This document shows positions 21,069 through 31,847 of a stretch of DNA of 64,000 nt, one piece after another; within the stretch, counting starts at the first letter, position 1; each line of letters opens with the position of its first letter. The notes beneath the pieces were generated by a model. The model had not been told where the DNA came from and did not search any database. It worked only from the letters and a program-made list of their open reading frames with translations. This stretch comes from Ochotona curzoniae (taxonomy: Eukaryota > Chordata > Mammalia > Lagomorpha > Ochotonidae): contig NW_024467104.1 of assembly GCF_017591425.1 (NCBI RefSeq), forward strand, positions 3,285,001 to 3,349,000, given 5' to 3'. The translations under genes were made by a program, and so were the position numbers.

Positions 21069-22004
21069 ATGGATCAGGGAAACTATACCAGAGTGAAAGA
21101 ATTTATCTTTCTGGGAATTACTCAGTCCCGGGAGTTGAGCTGGGTGCTCTTCGTCTTCTTGCTTTTGGTTTACATGACAACTCTGATGGGAAACCTCCTC
21201 ATCATGGTTACAGTCACCTATGATTCTCACCTGCACACGCCCATGTACTTCCTGCTCCGCAACCTATCCATCCTTGACATCTGTTTCTCCTCCATCACAG
21301 CTCCTAAGGTCCTGATAGACCTCCTCTCAGAGAAAAAGACCATCTCTTTTAATGGCTGTGTCACTCAGATCTTCTTCTTTCATCTTCTTGGAGGAGCAGA
21401 TGTTTTTTCTCTCACCGTCATGGCATTTGATCGTTATGTAGCCATCTCCAAGCCGCTGCACTATATGACTATCATGGGTAAAGGGAGATGTACTGGCCTC
21501 ATCGTGGCCTCCTGGGTTGGGGGCTTTGTCCACTCCATTGTGCAGATTTCCTTGTTACTGGTCCTCCCCTTCTGTGGACCCAATGTCCTTGACACTTTCT
21601 ACTGCGATGTCCCCCAGGTTCTCAAGCTTGCCTGCACTAACACTTTCACTATGGAGCTCCTGATGATTTCCAACAATGGCTTACTCAGTTGGTTTGTATT
21701 TTTCTTTCTCATCATATCTTACACGGTCATACTGATGATGCTGAGATCTCATGCTGGAGAGGGCAGGAGGAAAGCCATCTCCACCTGCACCTCCCACATC
21801 ACTGTGGTGACCCTGCATTTTGTACCCTGCATCTATGTCTACGCCCGGCCCTTCACTGCCCTCCCAACAGACAGAGCCATCTCGGTCACCTTCACTGTCA
21901 TCTCCCCTTTGCTCAATCCTATGATCTACACTCTGAGGAACCAAGAAATGAAGTCAGCCATGAGGAAACTCAAGAAACGACTGGGACATTCAGATAGAGT
22001 TTAA
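21069..22004 (+). CDS. OR4D9: Olfactory receptor, family 4 subfamily D (OR4D9-like)
   Basis: Intact 311-residue odorant receptor. N5-Y-T sequon, GN 41-42, LHTPMYFLL 55-63, [10 protein letters not shown] 118-127, Cys97/Cys179 disulfide pair, SY 217-218, [10 protein letters not shown] 235-244 and NPMIYTLRN 283-291 (Met instead of the usual Leu). The N-terminus [12 protein letters not shown] and the TM5 segment [16 protein letters not shown] resemble recalled human OR4D9 more than the two upstream paralogues. Small differences from those paralogues include VLPFCG (others PLPFCG) at 165-170 and Asn191 for Asp. The start codon follows the candidate splice site by 30 bases. A downstream AATAAATAAA lies near 22091-22100. 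Role: ciliary G-protein-coupled odorant receptor; ligand not inferable. Confidence 0.88.
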   Translation: MDQGNYTRVKEFIFLGITQSRELSWVLFVFLLLVYMTTLMGNLLIMVTVTYDSHLHTPMYFLLRNLSILDICFSSITAPKVLIDLLSEKKTISFNGCVTQIFFFHLLGGADVFSLTVMAFDRYVAISKPLHYMTIMGKGRCTGLIVASWVGGFVHSIVQISLLLVLPFCGPNVLDTFYCDVPQVLKLACTNTFTMELLMISNNGLLSWFVFFFLIISYTVILMMLRSHAGEGRRKAISTCTSHITVVTLHFVPCIYVYARPFTALPTDRAISVTFTVISPLLNPMIYTLRNQEMKSAMRKLKKRLGHSDRV

Positions 22005-22229
22005 AGAAGGTGGGATAGTACCAAATTTCAAAGTAGATATTAAATTTCACTTTCTCAAAATGGGAACACTTTGAAGAAAAAAAAAAAAACAAATAAATAA
22101 AAGGACATCTAAGACTACCACCAAAAACCATGTTCAAATGTCCATGAAATTTTAGTCATGAGGCAGTTTGTTTTTTGTTATTGTATTACATGTCTTTCAA
22201 GACTGAGAGAAAATGTTGCCAGCATCATT

Positions 22230-22440
22230 CTCGTCCAACGGAATGGACAACACAGTGACTGCTGCTGCATAACATTTATCCCGCACTTCAGTGGCTTGAA
22301 GCACACGCCAGTGGATTCATGTAACACACAGCTTCTGTGGGTCATGACCCTGGCCTGGACTTACCTGGATCCTCTGCTTCAATGTCTTTCACCAGGCTGC
22401 CTTCTAGGTATCAGCTGAGAGCTGCAGTTTCATCTCAAGC
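22230..22440 (+). mobile_element. Ancient mammalian interspersed repeat, family uncertain
   Basis: 'gctgctgcataacatttat', 'cttcagtggcttgaag', 'cacagcttctgtgggtcatga', 'tggatcctctgcttca' and 'caggctgcc' recall a well-known mammal-wide repeat in which a 'gtggcttaaaacaac' block precedes a 'ctgtgggtcagg' block. I cannot assign it safely to a family name. Confidence 0.45.
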
Positions 22441-22920
22441 TTAATCTGAGAAAACATCCATTCCTAAACTCACACATGCTACCTTGTTCCAAATCATGAG
22501 CTATCGGCCCCACGAGCTTTAATTCCTCAAATGCCAATGGCTGAAGACTATTCTTAGTCCATCATTCTGTGGTTTCACCAATACAGCAGCTTGTACCATC
22601 AGAGCAAGCCAGAGAGCATGTGAACAAGACAGAAGTGGCAACTCTTACACAGCCCAGTCTGAGTGACTGCCTCACATTTTTGTTGCAGCCAGTTCCTTAA
22701 AAGCAGTTCACTAGGTTCAGCCCACAAATACATACACACCAGGATGCAGGCACACCAGGGCAAAGACTGACAAACTCTAGAAATAAATTAAGCAAATTAT
22801 TGTAAGCTACAAAGTAACTTAGATATAAGAGTATTTTAAAAAGCTCATTGGAATTGAAATTTCAGGTGTGAGACTATTGCATTATAGAAAAAATAGCTGA
22901 AATTCAAGCAAGTTTTTTCA

Positions 22921-23135
22921 TAACATATAACAGACTCTCTGCTACTGTCCATACTTATAATGCCAGGATACACTTAAATAGCAGAATGACAGACATATGA
23001 CTGTTTATGAAGGAATATACTATTGTAATAATACAGGGGAAATTAGTTGGTGGGGGAGGAAATTGGGGAAGGGAGAGGTGAAATCCCAGAGCCTATAGAA
23101 CTGTATCATAAAATCATAAAATAAAATTTTTTAAA
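22921..23135 (+). mobile_element. LINE-1 3' UTR fragment
   Basis: The closing ~215 bases of the same L1 3' UTR seen at 4502-4950 and 34900-35235, ending 'aaactgtatcataaa' type sequence and an AT-rich tail. Confidence 0.8.
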
Positions 23136-23205
23136 TTTTGATTCATAAATATAGATAATTTTTAAATGCTTGCAACAAAATAAGCTCATATATTCCATTT
23201 CATTT

Positions 23206-23541
23206 CTTTTTTAAAAAGATCTATTTATTTTTATTACAAAGTCAGATATACAGAGAGGAGGAGAGACAAAGAGAGGAAGATCTTCCGTCTGATGATTCAC
23301 TCCCCAAATGACTACAATGGCCACTGTTGCGCCAATCTGAAGCCAGGAGCCAGGAACTTCCTCCATGTCTCCCATGCAGGTGTAGGAACCCAAGGCTTTG
23401 AGTCGTCCTCAACTGCTTTCCCAGGTCACAAGCAGAGAGCTGGATGGAAAGTGGAGCTGCCAGAATTAGAACTGGTGCCCATATGGGATCCCAGCACATT
23501 CAAGGCCAGGACTTTAGCCACTAGACTACGCCACTGAGCCC
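23206..23541 (-). mobile_element. Lagomorph SINE, reverse orientation
   Basis: Full-length copy with T-rich tail at the low end. An 11-bp duplication CCATTTCATTT lies at 23195-23205 and 23542-23552. Confidence 0.92.
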
Positions 23542-23661
23542 CCATTTCATTTTCCTATGAACTTTTTGAAGTACTTGCCTACATATGGTCATACATTGTA
23601 TAACAATTCTCAGCCAACAATGGATCAGATGCATGCAATGCTGGTCCCATAAGATTATAAC

Positions 23662-23747
23662 AGAGCAGGCACTGTGGCATAGTGAGTTAAGCTTTTACTT
23701 GGGGCACCCTCACTTCATATCAAAATGCCAGTTCCAGTCCTAGAACT
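23662..23747 (+). mobile_element. SINE head, split by a nested SINE
   Basis: tRNA-like head 'agagcaggcactgtggcata' to 'ccagttccagtcctag', interrupted by an opposite-oriented SINE. The matching 3' part resumes near 24035. Confidence 0.7.
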
Positions 23748-24000
23748 CTTTTTTTTTTTTTTTAGGATTTTGTTAGTTATTTGTACCAGAAAGGCAGATT
23801 TACAGAGAGTAGGAGAGACAAAAAAAGGAAAGATCTTCCATCTTGCTGGTTCACTCCCCAAATGGTCACAATGAGCAGAGCTGAGCTGAGCTGAAGCCAA
23901 AAACCAGGATCCAGAAACCTCTTCTGAGTCCCCCATGGGGATTCAGGGCCTCAGGGACTTGGCTATCCTCCACTGCTTTCCCGGGCCATAAGCAGGGAGC
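23748..24000 (-). mobile_element. SINE nested in another SINE, reverse orientation
   Basis: T-run, then the reversed C-repeat body. Its own head is not clearly present at the high end, so it may be truncated or the junction decayed. Confidence 0.7.
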
Positions 24001-24034
24001 TAGTTTGGAAGGAAATCCAATTTCCTTCTAATGC

Positions 24035-24165
24035 ATGCTGGGAGGGAGCCGGTGACTAAGTGCTTCCATCTCTACCACCCACATGAGACATCTGGATGGA
24101 GTTTTATGTTCAGTAAAACAGTAGATGGAAGATATTTCTCCCTCTCTCTTGCTTGCTCTTGCTCT
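24035..24165 (+). mobile_element. 3' part of the split SINE
   Basis: Body and 3' pyrimidine-rich end ('acccacatgagacatctgg', 'cagtagatggaagatattt') continuing the + element that starts at 23662. Confidence 0.6.
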
Positions 24166-24687
24166 TGTACTCTCCTCATTTCAACTAGATGAAGACAAAA
24201 AAATGAACATGTATAAAGATTGCCATAGCTCTGGAAATTTCCTTTGACCTGATAATATCACAGCCATCGTTCTGTTACAGCATGATGCATTATTCATATG
24301 CCTGTGGCGATGTGATGCAGATAAATCCACAGTGGTTCCAGTCATATAAAAGTATAGCATATGCAGCTATGTACAATTGATAACAGTTGGCAATAAACAA
24401 CTGTTTCACTATTCTATTTCTAATGCTGTATGTCTTATCATTATTTTACAGCACATGTTACTTATGAAGAAAGCTTACAATAAACCAGTATGTCATGTAA
24501 CATTGGCAGCAGTCTTATACATCTAGCATTTATTGCATCTTTTGATTGCATCCAAAGGCCACACTGAATGGTCTGGCTATGCCATCTGGGTTTGTATACT
24601 ATCATCCTTTATGATGCAACACCAGAACATGCATCTCTCATAACAAGTCCCTGTGGAGAGCATCTTATATAAAACTTTACATATTCA
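24166..24687. other. Intergenic, unassigned
   Basis: AT-rich, nothing recognised. Confidence 0.4.
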
Positions 24688-24950
24688 AGATTTATTTTGT
24701 TATTTGTTTGTTTCTGGTGGCAATGGCCAGACCTGAACTGATCTAAAGCCAAGACCTACGAGCTTCTGCTGGATCTCCCACACAGGTGCAGGGTCCCAAG
24801 GCTTTGGGTCATCCTCTACTGCTTTTCCAGGCCACAAGCAGGGAGCTGGATGGGAAACAATGCAGCCAGGACATGAACCAACATTCATATATGGGATCCC
24901 AGTGCTTAGCGGTGGAGGATTAGCCAGTAGAACCATCATACTGGTCCCAA
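24688..24950 (-). mobile_element. Lagomorph SINE, reverse orientation, 3'-deleted
   Basis: Reversed body ('caggtgcagggtcccaagg', 'ggccacaagcagggagctgg') and a diverged head. The stretch between tail and body is shorter than in full copies. Confidence 0.75.
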
Positions 24951-25264
24951 TAGTCATTCATTTTTTAAGAGAGATAATTGCTATTAACATCTCTAAGCAC
25001 CTGCTTTGAGTCTTTTTATAAATAACCATTTTCCACAACTAAATCCTACTGTAAACACTTTTTTACAACGTCCTTCTTTCACATACAAATCATTTGCTAC
25101 CGTAATAAACTTCCACTATCTTTTTAATATGTTATTTAATATGTTTACCAAAATGTGATTAATCAACATGCTCCAGTGCATTTTTCACTGCAGTTATTAT
25201 ACAAAACCATGAACATTCTTACAACACACATTTGAAGACTCCATATAGGGTCATCATCTACCAT

Positions 25265-25490
25265 AGCAGGTGAGATCTCACTTGGGATACCCATAATGGA
25301 GAACCTGTGGTCTAACCTCAGATTCACTCCAGATTCCAGTTTCCTGCTGGTGCTCAGGCTGGGAGGCAGCAGTGATGACTCAACCAGCTGAGTCCCTGCC
25401 ACTCACACGGTGACCTGAGTTAGCGGCTGCTGGCTTTAGCAGGTGCAGCCCTTGCTGTTGCAGCCGTTTCGGGAATGAACCAGACTATGG
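25265..25490 (+). mobile_element. Old lagomorph SINE
   Basis: Diverged copy with 'gattccagtttcctgctgg', 'gccactcacacggtgacctg', 'ggtgcagcccttgctgttgc' and 'ggaatgaaccag'. Leads directly into a pyrimidine tract. Confidence 0.6.
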
Positions 25491-25494
25491 TCAT

Positions 25495-25640
25495 CTCCCT
25501 TTCTCCTCCTCTCTCTCCCTCTCCTCCTTCCCCTTTCTTTCTTTCCCTCTTTTCTCCTTCCTTCTTTTCCTTTCCCTCTCCTTCTCCCTCTCTCCTTCTT
25601 TATTTCCCTTCCCCTGTCTCTATCTTCTCCATCTCCCCTA
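25495..25640. repeat. Long CT-rich tract
   Basis: About 145 bases almost free of purines on this strand, probably grown from the pyrimidine-rich 3' end of the adjoining old SINE. Open frames on both strands here are low-complexity artefacts. Confidence 0.85.
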
Positions 25641-25877
25641 CCTACTCTTACCCCTAAGTATACCCGTACCCATACTAATACCCCTGCCCTCATAGTCCCA
25701 GCCCAAGACACAACTGATCAGGAGCAAAGTAGTCTTATAAACTGATCCATCTACAAAACTGTATCTCTCAGCTTGTTTAGATATCAACATTTTTAGACTT
25801 CACATAGGAAGAATATTAAGATAAAACATTTTTCCCTTTGGCATATCAAAAAGGCCTTTTAAAAACATATTTATTTG

Positions 25878-26226
25878 GAGTTAAGGGTTATGGTGCAATG
25901 GGTAAGGCTGCCACTTGTAACTCTGGCATCCCATATGGTGCCCAGTTCATGCCCTGGCTGTTCCACCTCCAATTCAGCTTCTCTGCTTATTCGCTGAGAA
26001 AAGCAGCAAGATGTTCCACTGTTTGTACCCCTGTCTCCTGTGTGGGAAATCTGGATGAAGGTCCTGGCTGCTGGATGCTGGCTTCAGCCTGGACTAGCAT
26101 TGGGCTTTGCAGCTATCTAGGGAGTGAACCAGTGGATGGTAGATGTCTCTGTCACTCTCCCTCTCTTTCTGTAACTCAGACCTTCAAAATAAATAAATAA
26201 ATATTTAAAATAAATAAAATAATTTT
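25878..26226 (+). mobile_element. Lagomorph SINE, rabbit-like older subtype
   Basis: Nearly complete, ends 'tctgtaactcagaccttcaaa' then AATAAATAAATA, i.e. the older 3' end rather than the TATATCTGAC type of the youngest copies. The two 3'-end types in one window separate older shared copies from younger lineage-specific ones. Confidence 0.85.
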
Positions 26227-26237
26227 TTTGTTTGTTT

Positions 26238-26370
26238 GCATATTTTATTTGAAAGTCAGAGACCAAGAGCAAGGCAATGAAGCGTCATCTACTGGTTCAT
26301 TCCAAAATGCCTACAACAGCCCAGCCAGGTCAAGCTGGAAGCCAGATCACCAACGGAGGAGCCAGGACTG
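26238..26370 (-). mobile_element. SINE fragment, reverse orientation
   Basis: 'ttatttgaaagtcagagacc', 'ctactggttcattcc' and 'ggagccaggactgg' mark the 3' half of a reversed C-repeat. Confidence 0.6.
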
Positions 26371-26836
26371 GAGGATGCACATGTCACAAGAAGTCTTTAC
26401 AGCACCAAAGGCCACATCGACATCATCATCACTGATAGTTTAGAAAAGTTCCCTACAGCTTCCAACTTGTTATTTATAATGTCATGCAAATATTTCAAAT
26501 CATAATTAAAACAGGAAAATCACTGTCCATTTTCTTTCTTAGCTGAGTTGTAAGACTTCAGGATATTTCCAGTTTTCTTGGGCAATAAATACTCCATGAA
26601 TTGGTGAAACTCATCAGTCACTTGATTATCAATATATTCCTGGCTGCATTTTATTTTACCTTCACTGATTACAGAATTTCAAATAAAAGAATGAACACCA
26701 GTATATATGTGATTGACTGCAGCCCTATGCATAATCATTGGTAATGGTTCAGTAAAAACCAGTTTGGAGAAAGCAGTGTTGTACAGTAGGGTAGCTATGG
26801 GCAAAAGACACACACATAGGGGAGTTTAGGGAGGAG

Positions 26837-26861
26837 GGAGAGAGAGAGAGAGAGAGAGAGA
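26837..26861. repeat. (GA)n microsatellite
   Basis: Uninterrupted GA dinucleotides, about 12 units. Confidence 0.95.
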
Positions 26862-27145
26862 ATGTTGGGACCCAGCAGAAAGGTAAGAACTGGGATCAAA
26901 TGGTGAGAATTTTGATAGGACCACATTGTTGAACCTTCAAGCAAAGGGATCCAAAGCCTGCTGATGAAATGTGAAGCAAATGACTATCAAACCTAACTTG
27001 CATCCTCTATCAATATCTGACATATGAAACCTCTGCCATCAATACATAGCAATTCCAAACCATATAAATACATGCTGCTAGAGCCGAAATAGACATATTC
27101 CAACTCAATATCACTTTGGCACAATACTGTTGGTGGATTAGGCCT

Positions 27146-27420
27146 TTGGCACACTAAGATGCTGCGTGGGATGCGTGGGATGTGTGGGATGCGTGGGATG
27201 CATAGGATGTTCACACCCCACATCAGAGGCCCCAGGTTTGAGTTCTGCCTCTACTTCCAGTTCTTATTACTGTGTCCTCTGAGAGAAGATGATGGTCGAA
27301 GGTTGTTGAATTCCTACCACCCATGTTGGAGGCCCAGATTGAGACCCTGACACCTGATTTCAACGTGGTACCATCCTGGCTGTTACATGCCTTCGGGGAG
27401 TGAGTGGGGATGGTCTATTT
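27146..27420 (+). mobile_element. Old SINE carrying a 9-bp tandem repeat
   Basis: Diverged C-repeat. Its head contains five tandem 9-bp units (TGCGTGGGA with changes) at 27163-27207, followed by body features 'ggccccaggtttgagttctg' and 'tcggggagtgag'. Confidence 0.6.
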
Positions 27421-27691
27421 ATATGTCTACCTATTTTTCTGTCTTCCAATTATAATTATAAATATTTGTTCAATGTCTATAACTCTTGAAAACCACCTAA
27501 ACTGAGGAGTATTCATGGAAGGCAGATCAGAATAGGAAGAAACAGGAGCCTTTACTAATTATAGTTGCCATGTTTCACTTTCACAAACTTTACAAAAACA
27601 TGAGGCCATGTGAACACACTAGAAGGGCTCCACTAGGGCACTGGAAGAGGTTCAGCTAAATGAAGAGTCCTGAGGGTTAAGCTCCATTAGC

Positions 27692-27825
27692 CTCAGATCG
27701 GCTCAGCTCTGGCCATTGCGGTCACTTGGGGAGTGAATCAGTGGATGGAAGATCTTCCTTTCTGTCTCTCCTTCTTTCTGTATATCTGCCTTTCCAATAA
27801 AAATAAATAAATCTTTTTTTTTAAA
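27692..27825 (+). mobile_element. SINE 3' fragment
   Basis: Starts inside the body ('cagatcggctcagctctgg') and runs to an intact AATAAAAATAAATAAATC tail: a 5'-truncated insertion. Confidence 0.85.
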
Positions 27826-27849
27826 TGCATCTATTTTATATTATAACTT

Positions 27850-28075
27850 ATCTTTTTATTTGAGAAGCAGAGATTCTATTCATTGGTTCACTCTGCAAAT
27901 TTCTGTGATGGCTGGCAAGAGCCCAACTACTTGAACCACCACCACCACTGTCTCCCAGAGACACAAAAGGAAAAAGCTAGAATTTGGAACTGGAGCTGGA
28001 TATCAGTTTCATACTCCAAAGTGGGACATGGGTTTCCTAACTGGCATATTAGCTGCTAGGTCAGGGACCCGTCCC
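27850..28075 (-). mobile_element. Old SINE, reverse orientation
   Basis: 'ttatttgagaagcagag', 'ttggttcactctgcaaat', 'gagctggatatcagtt' and 'gctgctaggtcagggacc' in reverse C-repeat order. Confidence 0.55.
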
Positions 28076-28128
28076 ATTTTCATTTTTGTGCCTTCATAAA
28101 TATACAAGGAATTTACTATGGATTTGGT

Positions 28129-28201
28129 TACCTGGCTAGCTCAGTTGGTAGACTATGGACTGTTAGTTCTGGGGTCATGGGTTTGACCCCCACCTTGGGT
28201 A
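28129..28201 (+). pseudogene. tRNA-Lys(CTT)-like pseudogene
   Basis: A 73-base tRNA-like stretch. The A-box TAGCTCAGTTGGTAGA is intact and the B-box GGGTTTGACCC is close to consensus. Acceptor arms TACCTGG and TTGGGTA still pair with G-U wobble. The anticodon arm is broken: the loop position reads GTT rather than CTT and the stem does not pair well; the T-stem has an A-C mismatch. A T-run follows at 28208-28214. Overall closest to tRNA-Lys-CTT. It is not expected to act as a tRNA, though pol III could bind. Confidence 0.65.
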
Positions 28202-28235
28202 AACTGGGTTTTTTCCAGATCATTCTATTAACTTG

Positions 28236-28325
28236 CAGGGCTGACATGGTGGCATAGTAAGGTAAGCCTCCATCTGCAATGCTGGCATTCTATACAGGCA
28301 CCAATTCGAGTCCCTATCTTTTAAT
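28236..28325 (+). mobile_element. SINE head fragment
   Basis: tRNA-like 5' part of an old C-repeat ('gggctgacatggtggcatag' to 'ccaattcgagtccc'), truncated at the 3' side. Confidence 0.6.
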
Positions 28326-28329
28326 TCTT

Positions 28330-29995
28330 TTTTACTTGAACTTCTTGATGCATCCTTGGTAGCATGTTAAAAATAACAACAGCTGGCAGTGAGAACTTCT
28401 TGTGTTCTAGCAATAAGATAAAATATATGTTTTCCATTCATTACCTTATTTCAAGCCCCCAATATCCCTGTAAGGTAAGTATCATTATGGACCTGAGAAA
28501 GCCCAAACAACTGGTGCAAGGAACCAGAAGCAATTCATACTAACACCAGAATTTGAACTCAGGATCCCATAGCAGAACCTTGAGCTGCAGAAGTTTATTT
28601 GGGATATTTAAAGTATTTGAGGTATCTTTGCCAACCAGTCTCAGGTGACCGCCAGCTCCTCACCGTCCTCTCCCACAGGAAACTATGGCTATACCGCATG
28701 AATAATGGAACACGGAGCAAGTGATGGGGTCTCACTGCTGAAAGGACTTGATCTTAGGAGCTTTCTCCCTCCTTCAGCCCTGGGAGAGGCCAGGTGTGCT
28801 GAGCCCTGCAGAGGGACCCTATGGTCAGGCTTGCTACCAGACTGCACATCAATGAAACTGGAAAGGAACCCCTCAGTGCCAAATGAGCCTCCAGTGATCG
28901 AGGCATCTGACCTGGCTGACATCTTAACTCCAGTCTCACGAGGCATCCTGAGCCAGAAGCAACCAGATAATCTCTCACTTTCCTGAACTGCGTGGGAAAA
29001 CAAATTGTGATTCTTTGTCGTCACCTGTTACACTGCAACGGATGACTTTTCTAAGTTTTGCCATGAATCAGGATAAATCTAAATATCAATGCCAATGACA
29101 TAGTACCGAAGAGGTGACTTGGAAGGTACAAGAAATTCCTATCAAAATTCAGCCTAAAATAGTAAAAGTAATTAGCATTTACCAAAGAAACCAGATGTAC
29201 TTCTAGACTTTTTTTCAGATGAGTAAATATAGAAACAATGAATAAATGCCCAAGAATTAAATAACTACAGAAGAGCAGAACCAAGGTATTAATGTGGCCA
29301 TTCTCAGTTGTAAAGTCAATTCTTCTAACCCCTACCCTAGACTGTTTCCAGAAAATTCTCGACCTCAGTTGCTTTTCTTGCCACCACAGTTAAAGGTTAA
29401 GAAACAATGCCTATCAATTGAGCGTTATGGCTATTGAGGTTTAACTAGGCTAATGGGCAGAATACAAGGTCACAGAGTTATAAAGTAAATGGAGGACAGC
29501 ATGATTGAAAAGACTGAACAGTAATGCCACAGAGGCTTAATGGACCCATTTAATACTCTTGTATAGACCTCTGTTACCTTCCAAAGGATTCAAGGCAGCA
29601 AATGCTTCCACATTCACTGATGAAAGCCTGACGCTCCTAGGGTAAGGTGCCTATAAGGATCCACTGTTGCTCCATGAAGGCTCGGGGGTGGCAGCAACGT
29701 TCAGGTCTCCCCAGCTGATGTCTTTTCTTTGTACCACATTGCTTCCTATCACAGTTCAAAACAAAAGCAAAAACACCACTCAGTATCCAAAAAAAAAAAA
29801 AAGATAAAGCCTGTATGTGTTTTGTTTTTTAAATAATTACTCCAAAGAAATACCTGGCCCTTTTAAAGACTAAAAAAAGCATGAAAGCAATGAAATGCTT
29901 TGAAGTATTGAAGGATTAATAGATACTAAGGAGCAAGCCTAGATAGTGTCCAGTGTGTTGCTTGGGCTTCAAAGGAAAGAGCATAGAGGCTGTAG
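28330..29995. other. Intergenic, mostly unassigned
   Basis: Includes a MIR/L2-like stretch near 28420-28520 ('cattaccttatttcaag...ctgtaaggtaagtatcatt'). The remainder shows no named repeat. A 93-codon frame at 28705-28986 has no recognised family features and is not called as a gene. Confidence 0.4.
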
Positions 29996-30425
29996 TTTTC
30001 CTGGGAGAAGTTCCGCTGCGATGAAAAAATCAGAAGCAAATGCAGTGACATCTGGGAAGCTCGATACGAGCAGCAAGACCAGAGCATGGCCTCCACACAG
30101 CAGAACATGAAGGCAACGAGTACCGAGGCCTGTCAAAGACCAGCACAGCCAGACGCCAGCCAGGCGATGAAAACAGGTTTTATCCTGTAACTATTGATGA
30201 GCTCAGAAAGCTGAGCTCCATCTGTGTAGAGGTTATCTGGGCTTTTAAAAAGGCCGAATGAAGGACGGGGCTGTTCAGGAGCTCCGGAGGGTGAGAGCAG
30301 TGGAGAAGTACCAGGAGCTGGTGTGTGCTAACGCAATGGAATCACCAAAGTTGGGCTCTGTCGATCCCAGTGATGACATTTCAGAGAAATGGCTTTCAGA
30401 TCACAATGCCAGCCCCATTCTATGA
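29996..30425 (+). pseudogene. Possible processed pseudogene, unknown parent
   Basis: Three consecutive coding-like pieces in three different frames, as if one protein frame were broken by two frameshifts. Piece 1 (29996-30190) is rich in charged residues and ends in a TAA. Piece 2 (from about 30187 to TGA at 30259-30261) reads TIDELRKLSSICVEVIW. Piece 3 (30258-30425) reads MKDGAVQELRRVRAVEKYQE and ends SDHNASPIL before TGA. Each piece begins where the previous stops. No intron-like breaks are visible. I cannot name the parent gene. A later old L1 fragment follows at 30535. Confidence 0.45.
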
Positions 30426-30534
30426 GTTCTGACCCATGCAGCAATCATGCCGTCACTATTACAGTATCATAAAAACCCTGGGCCCCATCTCCTCACCCCT
30501 GACTCCCTTCCCCGGCTCCTGGCAGTCACCAATG

Positions 30535-30725
30535 GCTTATCTGCCCTATAATTTTCCTTTTCTGGAATGATCATGCCACTGGAACCATATATTATATGCC
30601 TCAGCAAATTGGCTGCTTCTAATTAGCCATCGACAGCAAAGCTTCCTCTGTGTCTCTTTCTGGCTTGATGGTTCATTTCCTATTATTGTTGAATAATATT
30701 CCATTGTGCGGCACATAACTGCTTC
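30535..30725 (-). mobile_element. Ancient LINE-1 fragment, reverse orientation
   Basis: Ends 'ttgttgaataatattccatt', the antisense of the conserved ORF2 C-terminal coding stretch of mammalian L1, preceded by diverged matching sequence. Confidence 0.6.
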
Positions 30726-31034
30726 TTAAGTGCTAAGTTTGCTCATAACTGCAGTTATTTCAAAGAATTCTATTTTACAAGGAAAACAGAACAGAGTGTA
30801 TGGTTCCTGCTATTCCCAAATACTGTCTGGAAGACCAACTCTGAGCAGGATTAGTGAAGCAATCGGAGGGGAGAAATTAAACACATTGCAAGAGTCTCGT
30901 CACGTCCCAATTTAGTGAATTTTCAAGGAGGAAGCAAATTATATAAAACCTTGCTGCCTTAACAAGAATTTTATTTAAAAAATAAAACCTTGGATTTATG
31001 TGCTTTAATCCGTTATACCACGAGACCCCACTCT

Positions 31035-31330
31035 TTAATGTGCCCTGAGAGAACAGCACAGCAGTTAAGACACTGCTTCGGATACCTGTGCCAGTACAGT
31101 GCCAGCACCGCCTCTGATTCCACTTTTCTGCTAATGCCTACATCGGGGGACAACAATGATGCCCAAGTAGGCGGATCCCTGCCACTCACATGCAAAACCC
31201 AGATCTAGTGCAGCTCCTGGTTTCAGCCTGCCCCGGCTTTTGCTGTTACTAGCATTTGGGGAATTAACCAGGGGGTGGTAGATACCACAACCTCTCTTTG
31301 TCTGCATGTGTGTGTGTGCATGTGTGTGCA
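31035..31330 (+). mobile_element. Old lagomorph SINE with GT-rich end
   Basis: 'gaacagcacagcagttaaga', 'tctgattccacttttctgct', 'gccactcacatgcaaaacc' and 'tttggggaattaaccag' follow the old C-repeat order. The 3' end has become a TGTGTG tract at about 31300-31330. Confidence 0.65.
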
Positions 31331-31847
31331 CCACCAAAACAGAAATTGACAGAAATTGCTTAGATCCAATCCAGTACAAGGGTACACGACCCCATAATGA
31401 GAAGACCTTTCAGAAATCTGCACCTGCTTCTTTCAGTTACTTCATACGTAGAACTCAAAGTGCATACGCTTCTGACCTTTCTCCCAAACTTGGCTTATTT
31501 ATTATTCATGAAACAAACAAACAAAAAACCCATCAAAAGTAAATGAAACTTGTGTTGGAACCAGAGTACAGAATCTCTTTCTTCCACATCCAATTGGTGA
31601 CTTTATCTAGCAACCACAGACTTTTTTTATCATGTAAATCATTTTTATTTTTTAAAGGCCGTGCTTTAATAAAAGTAAAACTTCTTACTTTTTAATTTAT
31701 TCTAAAATTCATTTTTTACTTTCCAGAAGTAAATAACGGAGTTCCCCTCGTGAGGTTATCTAGTGCCTGTGTGTTCATATACATGTGTGAGTTGTCTCTA
31801 TGCGTGACTACATCTATGCTACTTAACGCGGAAAATAATTATCTGTG

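Noticed and set aside
25436..25711. Arg/Glu-rich minus-strand frame
   Set aside because: Read from the CT-rich tract; low-complexity artefact.
28705..28986. 93-codon frame
   Set aside because: Has an ATG but no recognisable family; minus-strand frames of similar length overlap it.
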